A stretch of DNA of 64,000 bases from contig OZ241746.1 in assembly GCA_965201045.1 (NCBI GenBank), positions 434,001 through 498,000 of the forward strand, written 5' to 3'. The DNA is from JAPORK01 sp026710285. GTDB lineage: Bacteria > Pseudomonadota > Gammaproteobacteria > Pseudomonadales > Endozoicomonadaceae. How positions within the stretch are numbered: the first letter of the stretch is position 1; each line of letters starts with the position of its first letter. Shown here piece after piece: positions 35,901 to 46,220 of this stretch. A program made the translations under genes and the position numbers. The notes under the pieces were generated by a model, which saw only the letters and a list, made by a program, of their open reading frames with translations, was not told the DNA's origin and ran no database searches.

Positions 35901-38322
35901 TATCATCATACAGCCTAAATACTCTTTCTCCATCAGGAAGAAAAATACTGTGAGTACGGCTTGCGTCGTCATAATCTTGTGTTATTTTCAGAGACTGAAT
36001 TTTATTCGTATCATCCTGCGTATAAAATATCTGTTCATTATTACGACCATAGACATCATAAAGGAATGATTTTTTAAGCTGCCAGTGACCAGGTTGTGCT
36101 TTTCCGGAGGCAGAAACTGCTTCTTTAAAGAACATCCGTTCACGTCCGGCATTATCAAAAATGATTTTTACCTGTAATCCGTTAGCTTTGGTAATAATAA
36201 TCTGGTTATGTCGGGGTGAAAAAAAGTATTGATAACGCTCTTTGGCAGCAAAAGAAGTACCTGTTGCAAAATCTTTTTGTATCAGGCGCCCAAAAATATC
36301 ATAGTGATAACAGATTTTATTTTTTCCGGAAGGATCTGTGCGTGAAAGTATCTGGCTGGTAAGCAAACTGGTGGTAGTCGTGGCATGAAATTGTTTTTTT
36401 CCCTGCCCCAGTTCAGTGGCATCACGAGAAATTATCCGATAACCATCAGCGCTTTTTGTATAATAATAATCATGAATAATTGATTCTGATGTTAAAGATG
36501 GATTGGTTGTTCCGGTTAATATAATTTGTTTTGTTAATCCGTATGTCAATATATCATGGATATCATGATAATAATGAAATGTCGTTTGAATGAATTTATC
36601 TTTTGATTTTTTTACCTGATAATCAGGAACTAATGCATAACCATTACCGTTTAAATTAAATTGTTTACGATAATAATTTAAGATGGTAACAGGTGCTTCT
36701 GTTGAAACAGCATGGGTTGGATAAAAAGTAATTGCTTCCGGTAAAAGAGTAAAAGGCAATCCTTTAGGTGTAACAGGACAGGCAGTATCACCTGTCAGAG
36801 GACAATACCGGGTTGTTGTTATGCGTCCATAAGCATCTGTGCTGCTTATTACTCGTCCAAAATTATCATATTTTCTGCTCTGTGTAGTAACCGCTGGTTT
36901 ATCAGAAAAAAAACTCCATACTTTAGCCACCACTTTTAATGGAAAATTATAGGTGGGAGGTAATTCTTCAAAACTTGTTTGTGCACAACCGTCTCTTAAT
37001 TTGGTGCTACAGAAAAAATTTTCTGTTTCAGATAACAGAAAACCTGTATGATCACTAATGAGTTTGTTATCAATAAGCAAATGATATTTATTGTAAGTGT
37101 ACACCTGCTTTAAAAGTCCATTGTCTTTAATTGTGTGGTATGTATAATTTACTGGTGCTTCAACTAAAATATCTCGTTTCACATTTTTTGTTATAGTCAG
37201 CCCTGAATTAAAACCAAGGTAATTGTGTTCATTAATGCTGGAATGTGAATAAGAGTAACTGGTTTTTATTATCTGTCCTGTATCCGGCACTACTGCTTCG
37301 GTTGAGACAACACATAAAGACTGTGCTGGTTCTGATTTTATCGGAAGCTTCATATCAGTACAGTTAAAGATGAATGTTTTTTCTAGTCCTGTGGGATAGA
37401 TAATTTTAGTCAGATGCTTATTCTTATAGTGTAAGATAATTGTCGGATTAACAGATTCATATTGTGAGAAAAATACAATTTTATTAATATTTTCATTATG
37501 ACTTTTAACTCGTACTACAACAGGTTTTCCATCACTGTTACGATTAATAACATCCAGATAACCTCGCTCTCTTTTTAGTATTATATTATTTTTCTGATCA
37601 TCAACAATTGATTGCAATAAATGTGTGCCTTGTTGATAAATAAAGTTTATACCCCAGCCATTTTGTTGTTCCTGTCTGACTTCATATCCGTCATGTGATA
37701 GTGTTTCCCGTGAACCATTCGCATAAATAATAGTGAAATGACTACTTTTATCACCATCAATTTCAAAATTAGGAAGTTTATGATAAAGTGGATACCAGTG
37801 ATTTTCATCTCTTTTTTGCAGGTAAAAACTCTGTCCTTCTGACGTAGAGAGTTGGTCAGTTATCGGATTGAAATGAGTCAGATTCCAGCCCCATCCGGTT
37901 CCAAGTCCATCTAAATTAGCAGAGCTATTGCTATTATAATTGAGTTGTAAACTGATATTTGGTCCATGCCCAATATTACTGATCATACGACCTAATTTAA
38001 AATAAGCAGTCATAACTCCTGTACGAGGATCGACTTCTGCCCCCTATAATTTAGAAAGATTAAAAGCATTTGACCATGGAGGAGAATTATTTTTTTCTTC
38101 ATCATGTAAACTTAGTTTTTTATCTTTTTTATTTACAGTTTGGTCAGTTTGATTGGTTAAAGTTTGTTGATTGTTATTTTTTTGAATATTATGTGTTGAC
38201 GAATTGTTTGTTTCATCCTTATAAATAAATGTAGCTACAGCATTTTGTATATAAAGAAGTAATGCTAAGCAGAATAAAATCATAATAAAAAAATTATGTG
38301 TTTTTTGATATTGTATTTGCAT
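32935..38322 (-). pseudogene. Giant Rhs/YD-repeat protein 1, interrupted by an amber codon
   Basis: The full frame (about 1795 codons) reads as a Sec signal peptide (HNFFIMILFCLALLLYIQNA), a Gln/Asn-rich linker, an N-terminal SpvB/Rhs-like domain (DPRTGVMTAYFKLGRMIS), a long YD-repeat core and the Rhs end GWQFLGAGHRTYNPQQRYFV, then SNNPIMKTDPTGN. After that comes a distinct tip (33908-32935, about 320 residues) with several membrane segments and then a soluble part. At 38044-38046 a TAG replaces the TGG (Trp) of copies 2 and 3, splitting off the signal peptide. A 205-bp MITE also separates the ATG (38322) from its ribosome binding site. Translation could restart at 38013, but without an export signal. 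Unless amber is suppressed, the gene is inactive. Confidence 0.85.
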
Positions 38323-38332
38323 TATTATCGGC

Positions 38333-38537
38333 CAGGGCTTACGCACCAAGAGAATGATTCTTAATAACCAAACAAAACAGTTACTTTTTGAGCAAAAAAT
38401 GTACAGCTGGTCATGGTTTTATGCCTTATCAAAGACTGATCAACGATTAGTTAGAGGTTAAAATGCACAGATTTAGTTTCAAAAAAGTGTTATATGAAAC
38501 TCCAAATGAGAATGATTCTCTTGGTGCGTAAGCCCTG
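38333..38537. mobile_element. MITE with 10-bp target duplication, inserted before Rhs 1
   Basis: The 205-bp element begins CAGGGCTTACGCACCAAGAG and ends with the inverted copy (terminal inverted repeats of about 28 bp). It is flanked on both sides by TATTATCGGC. Unit 2 (near 45608-45622) has the empty site TATTATCAGC. It has no ORF for a transposase and is unrelated to the IS50-like MITEs. It displaced the AAAGAGC ribosome binding site and the promoter of Rhs 1 from its start codon. Confidence 0.92.
38507..38521. promoter_or_regulatory. Fur-box-like palindrome in MITE end
   Basis: TGAGAATGATTCTCT matches the 7-1-7 Fur palindrome TGAnAATnATTnTCA at all but the last base. A second copy, slightly weaker, lies in the opposite MITE end (38352-38366). 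Binding by Fur is inference. If real, the element would bring iron control to adjacent genes. Confidence 0.4.
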
Positions 38538-38546
38538 TATTATCGG

Positions 38547-39153
38547 CTCTTTAAAATATTGCAGTTAATCTTTTAAAGTGAACCAATCATACTATATTTA
38601 CTGGTATGAAATCCTTTTTTTTAACAGCCATTTTTATTTTTTAAGATTTAAATATTGTTATCTGACAGTTAAATCATTGGAAGGTTTTGATATGGAATCA
38701 ATTCATTATTTAAATATATAGTTTGTCATTTTGATTATGTCATTTATATTTTAAACAAATTAATTTAATAATCTTTAGATATATATTATAAAGATAAAAA
38801 ATGTGTACAAAATAAATTTATTGATTTTTAATAAATGATTGCAGTATAAAATCCTCGGTTTATTTTGTATTGTTGGAGTTGTATAAAACCGAATAGTAAA
38901 ACATTTCTTACAAAAATACAAATTTTGATAAATGATTTTTCTATGAGATGAAAAGAAATTATAATGAAAAAGTATTTAGGTTCAAGTTTAAATATAAACT
39001 GTTTTAATGATTTTGCAGGGGTGTTGAGTAGAAAAATATTATCTGTTTTATATTTTTTTTCATATTTTTTATAATCAGATTATTTGCTATAAAGGAGGCG
39101 GCTGCAATTAATCAATTTTTTACTGTTATATCTGTAATTCTTATGGTGATAAT
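38547..39153. other. Divergent promoter region between Rhs 1 and paralogue 2
   Basis: This is about 600 bases of very AT-rich DNA with no gene. It is closely similar to 45609-46220 and 51653-52195, so it is the conserved control region of the unit. It should hold divergent promoters for the Rhs gene (leftward) and the small secreted gene (rightward). Long runs of A and T and ATATATTATAAAGATAAAAA near 38780 could act as bent or UP-element DNA. Confidence 0.6.
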
Positions 39154-39780
39154 ATGTCTTTATTAATAAACATTATAGCTATGTTAACCATTTTCAGTTA
39201 TGTACTGAATGGTCATGGTCATGCAAAAAAAGAGCATTCTAACGTTATTACTTTTAGAAGCCATAAAAATATCGTCAAGATTAATTGTGTAACATTTACG
39301 GTAACAGAGGCGCGTGTAAGCCCTTCCCAACCAAGTCATATTGAGTTAGGTAAACAGCTACCTCATTATCATTCAAATCCAATGAAATTAATAGTAGTAG
39401 CAGGTAGAAAAGAATCTAAAGCTGTGGGAGATTATTTCTATCACCACGTGGGTAAACGTAATTTACAGGGACGTCATATGCACAAACTTAATTTTGTCGT
39501 CAGGGGAGCATTAGCATTGTTTGAGGATCATGCGTGTGTTCATAAAGTTGCTGAGTTTAACGATATTTTTATAGCGCAAACAGGAGGGCTTCCATTTTTT
39601 TTTAATGTCTGGTCGGTAGGAGGAAAAAGTTGTGTTTATAACGACAACGTGAATTACAGTGACGTTTTGGGAAGAGTATATTGTAAAGCTGACTATAACC
39701 CAACCAGACTATTTTGGTCATTCAGAAGAGGAGAAACCGCTCATATCATTGAGATAAATACCAGAGATAAGCATTGGTAG
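39154..39780 (+). CDS. Small secreted cysteine-containing protein, paralogue 2
   Basis: This 208-residue protein is closest to paralogue 3. The signal peptide is 1-24 (LINIIAMLTIFSYVLNGHGHA). It shares VNCVTF/INCVTFTVTEARV, SQPSHIELGKQLPHYHSNPM and FVVRGALALFEDHACVHK. The third and fourth cysteines lie in VGGKSCVY and YCKADYNPTRLFWSF. The block between about residues 135 and 175 is unique and a few residues longer than in paralogue 1. GGTGATAAT precedes the ATG. It is transcribed away from Rhs 1 and towards Rhs 2. Confidence 0.75.
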   Translation: MSLLINIIAMLTIFSYVLNGHGHAKKEHSNVITFRSHKNIVKINCVTFTVTEARVSPSQPSHIELGKQLPHYHSNPMKLIVVAGRKESKAVGDYFYHHVGKRNLQGRHMHKLNFVVRGALALFEDHACVHKVAEFNDIFIAQTGGLPFFFNVWSVGGKSCVYNDNVNYSDVLGRVYCKADYNPTRLFWSFRRGETAHIIEINTRDKHW

Positions 39781-40175
39781 TAGGTTGAAGTGCCGCAGGT
39801 GCACTAAGGATAATTTAGGATTAGTTATGATTTACACGTGGCAAGGTTCACAAAAAAATAGTGGAAGATCTACTGGAGTCTGTTGTTAGGGGCTGGCTCC
39901 AGATCACCTTAAGGAGTGTATATTTTCTTCATTTTTGACATTAATTTCAAAGTTTTGTTTGCTGTACTTTCCATGAGTAATTCTCTGTTTGTTTTTTTAT
40001 ATCTATAGATTTTCTATTAATGTGACTTTTTTAGCCAAAGCGGTCAGACATATTATTTAAAGAAATAGCTTTTATGATGTAGTCAACTGGTAGTTAAATT
40101 ATTTAAAATTTATGATGCAAACCGTTAATTTATTTTTATTGATAGTTTTATTTTATAAATTCAGGGATAACATTT
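39781..40175. other. Convergent intergenic region, possible IS remnant
   Basis: The first 110 bases resemble 32479-32590. Between about 39893 and 40000 the minus strand can be read as MESTANKTLKLMSKMKKIYT followed by a stop, next to TAGGGGCTGGCTCCAGATCA, which looks like an end of an unidentified insertion sequence. No complete gene is present. Confidence 0.35.
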
Positions 40176-43100
40176 TTAGAGTGCCTTTCGATTTAAGAGG
40201 AAATATTCATCTACTGAAAGTTCACCGTCATCACTCATAAAGTCAGTCAGAATAGTTTCAACATTTTCTTTGGTGCTGAATCTTATAGTGTGATTTTGGT
40301 CAAATAATAACTTACAATAGGTGTTTCTTTCTGTTCTTGATATCAGAGCTATTTTTTTGTAATTTATCAATACAGCAGAATCAAATTCACTGAAAAAAAT
40401 ACCCTGTATTCTGGCAGGATTTGCGGTAAGTGTAAAAGTAGGTACATGTGAAGAGGAAAAATCAGACATTAAATCTCTAAAAGCGGAGCGGTACCCGGAA
40501 AAATCAGTATTAATATTTCCTTTTGCACTTATTAGTGCGCTAAGTTTTTTTATACTCAAAGGTTTTTCTGTAAAATATGCTGAAGTAAAAGCAATACCAA
40601 TATCTTCATCGTATAAGTTAAGCTTCGATTGTGCACCCTCTACATCACGAATACTCTGAAACATAATTGTATCTCCAGATAAACCACTTCTTACAAGATT
40701 AAGATCATGAATTTGTATTTTTATGTTGAATTCTAAAGCTGAAAATTCTGATCTGTGAATAGCTGTAGTTCCCATTGATCCATATCTGGGACCTCTATTT
40801 ATTAATGTGCTCTCTGCTTTTATACAAGACAAGCTGTTAATAATTCGTGACCCAAATACAAATGCAGTTGTACCCACTGTAATAGCAAGTTGTAAAACAT
40901 TAATAACAGATGCTGCTCTACGTAGAAATACAGATAAACCATTTTTATCATCAAGGTCGTCTATTCCAATTATCAAAGGTGCTATAGCCACAAAAAAAGT
41001 TTCTATGGTAAAATATCCACCAATCTCTGGTTTACCACCTATAAGACAAGCAATGGCAGCAATACCACTTAACGCAAATACAGTACAGAATGCAATAATT
41101 TTTACCATATACTTAAGATTGTGATGATAAAGAAGCTCGCTTAATCCAAATGTACTTATAGCGTCCATTACTCTAAAAAAATCTGTATGATTACCTGTAG
41201 GATCTGTTTTCATAATCGGATTGTTGCTACAAAAAGCATATCCATCACCAAAAGAATCTTCACTAACAAAATAACGTTGTTGTGGATTATACGTGCGATG
41301 ACCTGCACCGAGGAATTGCCATCCGGTAACAGGATCTGTTGGTTGACCATCAAAACCATTTGAATTCTGTAAATAAAGGAGAGAAGAAGTCTTTTTAGTG
41401 TGCCAGACCATTCCATAGGGGCTGTAGAGGTTACGCTGACTTAATCTGTAAATACCATTTGCTGATTCTGTTTTTGTTAATATTCCAACCACGTCACCCT
41501 TGTAATTATGTTCTTCGTATTCATGTATAATATTATCAATAGTCCGTGCTATACCCTGATAACCAATAGTATGTGTTTTTTCGTTTTCAGTAAAAATTTT
41601 TTCATTGACTAATTGTTTTTTATGGTAAAAAAGATAACGTTTAGCTAATGTTGTTTTTTCCATGACTTCCAGACCACCGCCATCATAAGCATAAGAACTC
41701 TGTTTTCCGTCAGATTGTATTGTCTGAATTATTTGGTTAAATGCATTGTAAAATATATGATTACCTTCTCCATCTATAATCATATTGCCTGAAATGTCAT
41801 AATTGAAGTGATGCACAACTTGAGTATTATGATTCCATAAGGTACTAATTGTTTGTAGACGTAAAGGAGTATTGACCTGATTATAACTATATACCATGGT
41901 TTTATTTAAGGTCTTTCCAGCAGCTAAATCCTGTGATGTTTCACTGATTCTGGCCAATCGGTTTAAACGGGTAAAAAAATAATTCTGTCTGGTAATAACC
42001 GGTGCTGTTTTTACGTTTGCACCTTTAAATGCAGTATCTCTTGGACATAAAGGTAAGCCAGGAGAACCCTGACAATCCATTTGGGTGAGGTTATCAAGTT
42101 CATCATACTGATAATTTAAAACCGCAGACTGATTATCTTTTGCCTGTTGATCCAGTGTAATAATATTATTGTCTGCATCATAGGTAAATTGCCAGCGATA
42201 AATTAGCTGATCATTGAGTGTATCAGTTACTTCATTTTGACGACCAAAGTTATCATAATGAATTCTCCTGTACATACCACTTCCATAATGAATACTCTCT
42301 CTGCGGGAAAAACTATCAAAAGCAACAGTATAGAGTGTCTGTATATGACCACTTGCAGGTATATAGTTTAACCTGGTAGTACGACCAAATTTATCCTGTT
42401 TTATTTTTGTAATGTTACCACTAATATCTGAACTCCCAATATTTATCCGGTTATTATCGTAATACCATATCAGTTTATAATCAGGATAATTATTTTTTCC
42501 TGTATGAATTAATTTTTGTGGTAATCCGTCAACACCATACTGCCATGTCGTTGTGCCGGTTATATCTGTTTTTTTGATAAGTTGCCTTGTAATCGGGTCA
42601 TAATCACTCTGTATGAGTATTTTATTATCTACATAACTGGTAACAGGCAGATCTATAAGATTATACTGCCATGAAAAAATATGACCTGATGGTTTTTTAA
42701 TGGTAGCTGGCAGACCATTTTTAGTATAAGTAAATACTGTTTTTTTACCATCTTCTGTTGTTTTAAACAACATTTGACCATCAGCATTATAGCCTGAAGA
42801 TGATAAAAGATAACGCCCTCCTGTTATAGGGAATAGCCAGAGCTGAACAATCTGTCCGTTGAGATTATAGACCCGATGAACACGGTTACCGGCAGGATCA
42901 GTGATATCGCTCAGATGACCCAGTGCATCATATTGATTGCGGACAGTATTGCCCATAGGATCTGTTTTTTTAATGATTCGTTCAAAGCTATCATAGGTGA
43001 TTGTAGATATGCTGGCAGGTATTATACTGTGCTGGCTGCATAGTTTTTTTAGGGATGGTATTTTTCCGGAAGATGCCGGAATTAGGCGTTTTTCTATTGG

Positions 43101-45608
43101 TTTATTTAATACATCACCTAAAACAACATTAATAGCAGAATGTTTTCCCTGATAATCCTCACGATAACTCACAATACAACGATCCTTATCATCATAGAGT
43201 CTAAATACCCTTTCTCCATCAGGAAGAAAAATACTATGAGTACGGCTTGCGTCGTCATAATCTTGCGTTATTTTCAGAGACTGAATTTTATTCATGTCAT
43301 CCTGCTTATAAAACATCTGCTCAGTATTACGACCGTAAACATCATAATGGAATGATTTTTTAAGTTGCCAGTAACCAGGTTGTGCTTCTCCGGAGGCAGA
43401 AATTGCTTCTTTAAAGAACATCCGTTCACGTCCGGCATTATCAAAAATGACTTTTACCTGCAATCCATTAGCCTTGGTAATAATGACCTGATTATGTCCA
43501 GGTGAAAAAAGGTATTGATAACGCTCTGTGGAAGCAAAAGAAGTACCTGTTGCAAAATCTTTTTGTATCATGCGTCCAAAAATATCATAGTGATAACAGG
43601 TTCGGTTCTTTCCGGAAGGATCTGTGCGTGAAAGTATTTGGCTAGTAAGTAAGCTTGTGGTGATTGTCGAATGAAACTGCTTTTTTCCTTTTCCTAGTTC
43701 AGTGGCATCACGAGAAATTATCTGATAACCATCAACACTTTTTGTATAATAATAGTCATGAATAATCGACTCTGGTGTTAAAGATGGGTTGGTTGTTCCG
43801 GTTAATATAATTTGTTTCGTTAATCCGTACGTCAATATATCATGGCGATCATAATAATAATGAAATGTCGTTTGAACAAATTTATCTTTTGATTTTTTAA
43901 CTTGATGATAAAGTATTAATGTATAACCATTATCGTTTAAATTAAATTGTTTACGATAATAATTTAAGATGGTAACAGGTGCTTCTGTTGAAACAGCATG
44001 GGTTGGATAAAAAGTAATTGCTTCCGGTAAAAGAGTAAAAGGCAATCCTTTAGGTGTAACAGGACAGGCAGTATCACCCGTCAGAGGACAATACCGGGTT
44101 GTTGTTATACGTCCATAAGCATCTGTGCTGCTGATTACCCGTCCAAAATTATCATATTTTCTACTCTGTGTAGTAACCGCTGGTTTATCAGAAAAAGAAC
44201 TCCACACTTTAGCCACCACTTTTAATGGGAAATTATAGGTGGAAGGTAATTCTTCAAAACTCGTTTGTGCGCAACCATTTCTTAATTTGGTGCTACAGAA
44301 AAAATTTTCTGTTTCAGATAACAGAAAACCTGTATGATCACTAATAAGTTTGTTATCAATAAGCAAATGATATTTATTATAGGTGTATACCTGTTTTAAA
44401 AGTCCATTGTCTTTAATTGTGTGGTATGTATAATTTACCGGAGCTTCAAACAAAATGTCTCGTTTCACATTTTTTGTTATAGAAAGTCCTGCATTAAAAC
44501 CAAGGTAATTGTGTTCATTAATGCTGGAATGTGAATAGGAGTAATTGGTTTTTATTATCTGTCCTGTATCCGGTACTACTGCTTCGGTTGAGACAACACA
44601 TAAAGACTGTGCTGGTTCTGATTTTATCGGAAGCTTCATATCAGTACAGTTAAAGATGAATGTTTTTTCTAGTCCTGTTGGATAGATAATTTTAGTCAGG
44701 TGATTATCCTTATAGTGTAAGATAATTGTCGGGTTGATAGGTTTATGTTGTGAAAGAAATACAATTTTATTAATATTTTTATTATGACTTTTAACCCGTA
44801 CTATAACAGATTTTCCATCACTATTACGATTAATAACATCCAGATACCCTCGCTCTCTTTTTAGTGTTATATTATTTTTCTGATCATCAACAATTGACTG
44901 TAATAAGTGTGTGCCTTGTTGATAAATAAAATTCACACCCCAGCCATTTTGTTGTTCTAGTCTGACTTCATATCCGTCATGTGATAGTGTTTCCCGTGAA
45001 CCATTCGCATAAATAATAGTGAAATGACTACTTTTATCACCATCAATTTCAAAATTAGGAAGTTTATGATAAAGTGGATACCAGTGGTTCTCATCTTTTT
45101 TTTGCAGGTAAAAACTCTGTCCTTCTGACGTAGAGAGTTGGTCAGTTATCGGATTGAAATGAGTCAGATTCCAGCCCCATCCGGTTCCAAGTCCATCTAA
45201 ATTAGCAGAGCTATTGCTATTATAATTGAGTTGTAAACTGATATTTGGTCCATGCCCAATATTACTGATCATACGACCTAATTTAAAATAAGCAGTCATA
45301 ACTCCTGTACGAGGATCGACTTCTGCCCCCCATAATTTAGAAAGATTAAAAGCATTTGACCATGGAGGAGAATTATTTTTTTCTTCATCATGTAAACTTA
45401 GTTGTTTATCTTTTTTGTTTACAGTTTGGTCAGTTTGATTGGTTAAAGTTTGTTGATTGTTATTTTTTTGAATATTATGTGTTGATGAATTATTTGTTTC
45501 ATCCTTATAAATAAATGTAGCTACAGCATTTTGTATATAAAGAAGTAATGTGAAACAGAATAAAATCATAATAAAAAAATTATGTGTTTTTTGATATCGT
45601 TTTTGCAT
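40176..45608 (-). CDS. Giant Sec-exported Rhs/YD-repeat protein 2, intact, with membrane-type tip
   Basis: The protein has 1810 residues from ATG 45608 (AAAGAGC upstream; a TTG nine codons earlier is less likely). A signal peptide covers 1-32 (FFIMILFCFTLLLYIQNAVA), then an Asn/Gln linker. An SpvB/TcdB-like start reads WGAEVDPRTGVMTAYFKLGR, and a core of many YD repeats follows (YDxxGR, YDELDNL, YNLNGQI). The core ends GYAFCSNNPIMKTDPTGN, comparable to the DPxG border of Rhs cores. The tip (about 338 residues, 41190-40176) has three or four hydrophobic segments and then a soluble domain with IAFTSAYFTEKPLSIKKL and FSGYRSAFRDLMSD. Rhs cores form a shell around a toxin. No known toxin motif is recognised. 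It is the only intact copy in the array. Confidence 0.85.
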   Translation of the reverse strand: MQKRYQKTHNFFIMILFCFTLLLYIQNAVATFIYKDETNNSSTHNIQKNNNQQTLTNQTDQTVNKKDKQLSLHDEEKNNSPPWSNAFNLSKLWGAEVDPRTGVMTAYFKLGRMISNIGHGPNISLQLNYNSNSSANLDGLGTGWGWNLTHFNPITDQLSTSEGQSFYLQKKDENHWYPLYHKLPNFEIDGDKSSHFTIIYANGSRETLSHDGYEVRLEQQNGWGVNFIYQQGTHLLQSIVDDQKNNITLKRERGYLDVINRNSDGKSVIVRVKSHNKNINKIVFLSQHKPINPTIILHYKDNHLTKIIYPTGLEKTFIFNCTDMKLPIKSEPAQSLCVVSTEAVVPDTGQIIKTNYSYSHSSINEHNYLGFNAGLSITKNVKRDILFEAPVNYTYHTIKDNGLLKQVYTYNKYHLLIDNKLISDHTGFLLSETENFFCSTKLRNGCAQTSFEELPSTYNFPLKVVAKVWSSFSDKPAVTTQSRKYDNFGRVISSTDAYGRITTTRYCPLTGDTACPVTPKGLPFTLLPEAITFYPTHAVSTEAPVTILNYYRKQFNLNDNGYTLILYHQVKKSKDKFVQTTFHYYYDRHDILTYGLTKQIILTGTTNPSLTPESIIHDYYYTKSVDGYQIISRDATELGKGKKQFHSTITTSLLTSQILSRTDPSGKNRTCYHYDIFGRMIQKDFATGTSFASTERYQYLFSPGHNQVIITKANGLQVKVIFDNAGRERMFFKEAISASGEAQPGYWQLKKSFHYDVYGRNTEQMFYKQDDMNKIQSLKITQDYDDASRTHSIFLPDGERVFRLYDDKDRCIVSYREDYQGKHSAINVVLGDVLNKPIEKRLIPASSGKIPSLKKLCSQHSIIPASISTITYDSFERIIKKTDPMGNTVRNQYDALGHLSDITDPAGNRVHRVYNLNGQIVQLWLFPITGGRYLLSSSGYNADGQMLFKTTEDGKKTVFTYTKNGLPATIKKPSGHIFSWQYNLIDLPVTSYVDNKILIQSDYDPITRQLIKKTDITGTTTWQYGVDGLPQKLIHTGKNNYPDYKLIWYYDNNRINIGSSDISGNITKIKQDKFGRTTRLNYIPASGHIQTLYTVAFDSFSRRESIHYGSGMYRRIHYDNFGRQNEVTDTLNDQLIYRWQFTYDADNNIITLDQQAKDNQSAVLNYQYDELDNLTQMDCQGSPGLPLCPRDTAFKGANVKTAPVITRQNYFFTRLNRLARISETSQDLAAGKTLNKTMVYSYNQVNTPLRLQTISTLWNHNTQVVHHFNYDISGNMIIDGEGNHIFYNAFNQIIQTIQSDGKQSSYAYDGGGLEVMEKTTLAKRYLFYHKKQLVNEKIFTENEKTHTIGYQGIARTIDNIIHEYEEHNYKGDVVGILTKTESANGIYRLSQRNLYSPYGMVWHTKKTSSLLYLQNSNGFDGQPTDPVTGWQFLGAGHRTYNPQQRYFVSEDSFGDGYAFCSNNPIMKTDPTGNHTDFFRVMDAISTFGLSELLYHHNLKYMVKIIAFCTVFALSGIAAIACLIGGKPEIGGYFTIETFFVAIAPLIIGIDDLDDKNGLSVFLRRAASVINVLQLAITVGTTAFVFGSRIINSLSCIKAESTLINRGPRYGSMGTTAIHRSEFSALEFNIKIQIHDLNLVRSGLSGDTIMFQSIRDVEGAQSKLNLYDEDIGIAFTSAYFTEKPLSIKKLSALISAKGNINTDFSGYRSAFRDLMSDFSSSHVPTFTLTANPARIQGIFFSEFDSAVLINYKKIALISRTERNTYCKLLFDQNHTIRFSTKENVETILTDFMSDDGELSVDEYFLLNRKAL

Positions 45609-46220
45609 TATTATCAGCTCTTTAAAATATTGCAATTAATCTTTTAAAGTGAACCACACCATACTATATTTACTGGTATGAAATCCTTTTTTTAGCAATT
45701 GTTTTTTAAGATTTAAATGTTGTTATCTGACAATTAAATCATTGGAAGGTTTTGATATGGATAATCAATTCATTGTTTAAATATGTGATTTATCATTTTG
45801 ATTATGTTAGTTATCTTTTAAATAAATTAACTTAATAATCTTTGGATGTATATTATAAAGATAAAAAATGTGTACAAAATAAATTTATTGATTTTTAATA
45901 AATGATTGCAGTATAAAATCCTCTGTTTACTTTGTATTGTTAGAATTGTATAAAATCGAATAGTAAAACATTTCTTACAAAAATACAAATTTTGATGAAT
46001 GATTTTTCTATGAGATGAAAAGAAATTATACTAAAAAAGTATTTAGGTTCAGGTTTAAATATAAATTATTTTAATAATTTTTCAGGGGTGCTTAGTAAAA
46101 GGATATTATCTGCTTTGTATTCTTTTTCATATTTTTGATAATCAGATTATTTGCTATAAAGGAAACGGCTGCAATTAATAAATTTTTTACTGTTATATCT
46201 GTAATTCTTATGGTGATAAT
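45609..46220. other. Divergent promoter region between Rhs 2 and paralogue 3
   Basis: This AT-rich region has no gene and is nearly identical to the matching region of unit 1 (without its MITE) and of unit 3. It includes the uninterrupted target site of the 38333 MITE. It is assumed to carry divergent promoters. Confidence 0.6.

Noticed and set aside
38044..38046. Recoding of TAG (pyrrolysine or suppressed amber) in Rhs 1
   Set aside because: The aligned residue in the other copies is tryptophan coded by TGG, one base away. The MITE disrupting the same gene makes simple inactivation more likely.
33512..43355. Several forward open frames of 60-120 codons inside the Rhs genes (for example 33512-33883 and 40807-41124)
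   Set aside because: They are antisense to well-supported Rhs coding sequence and repeat between copies only because the Rhs genes are repeated.
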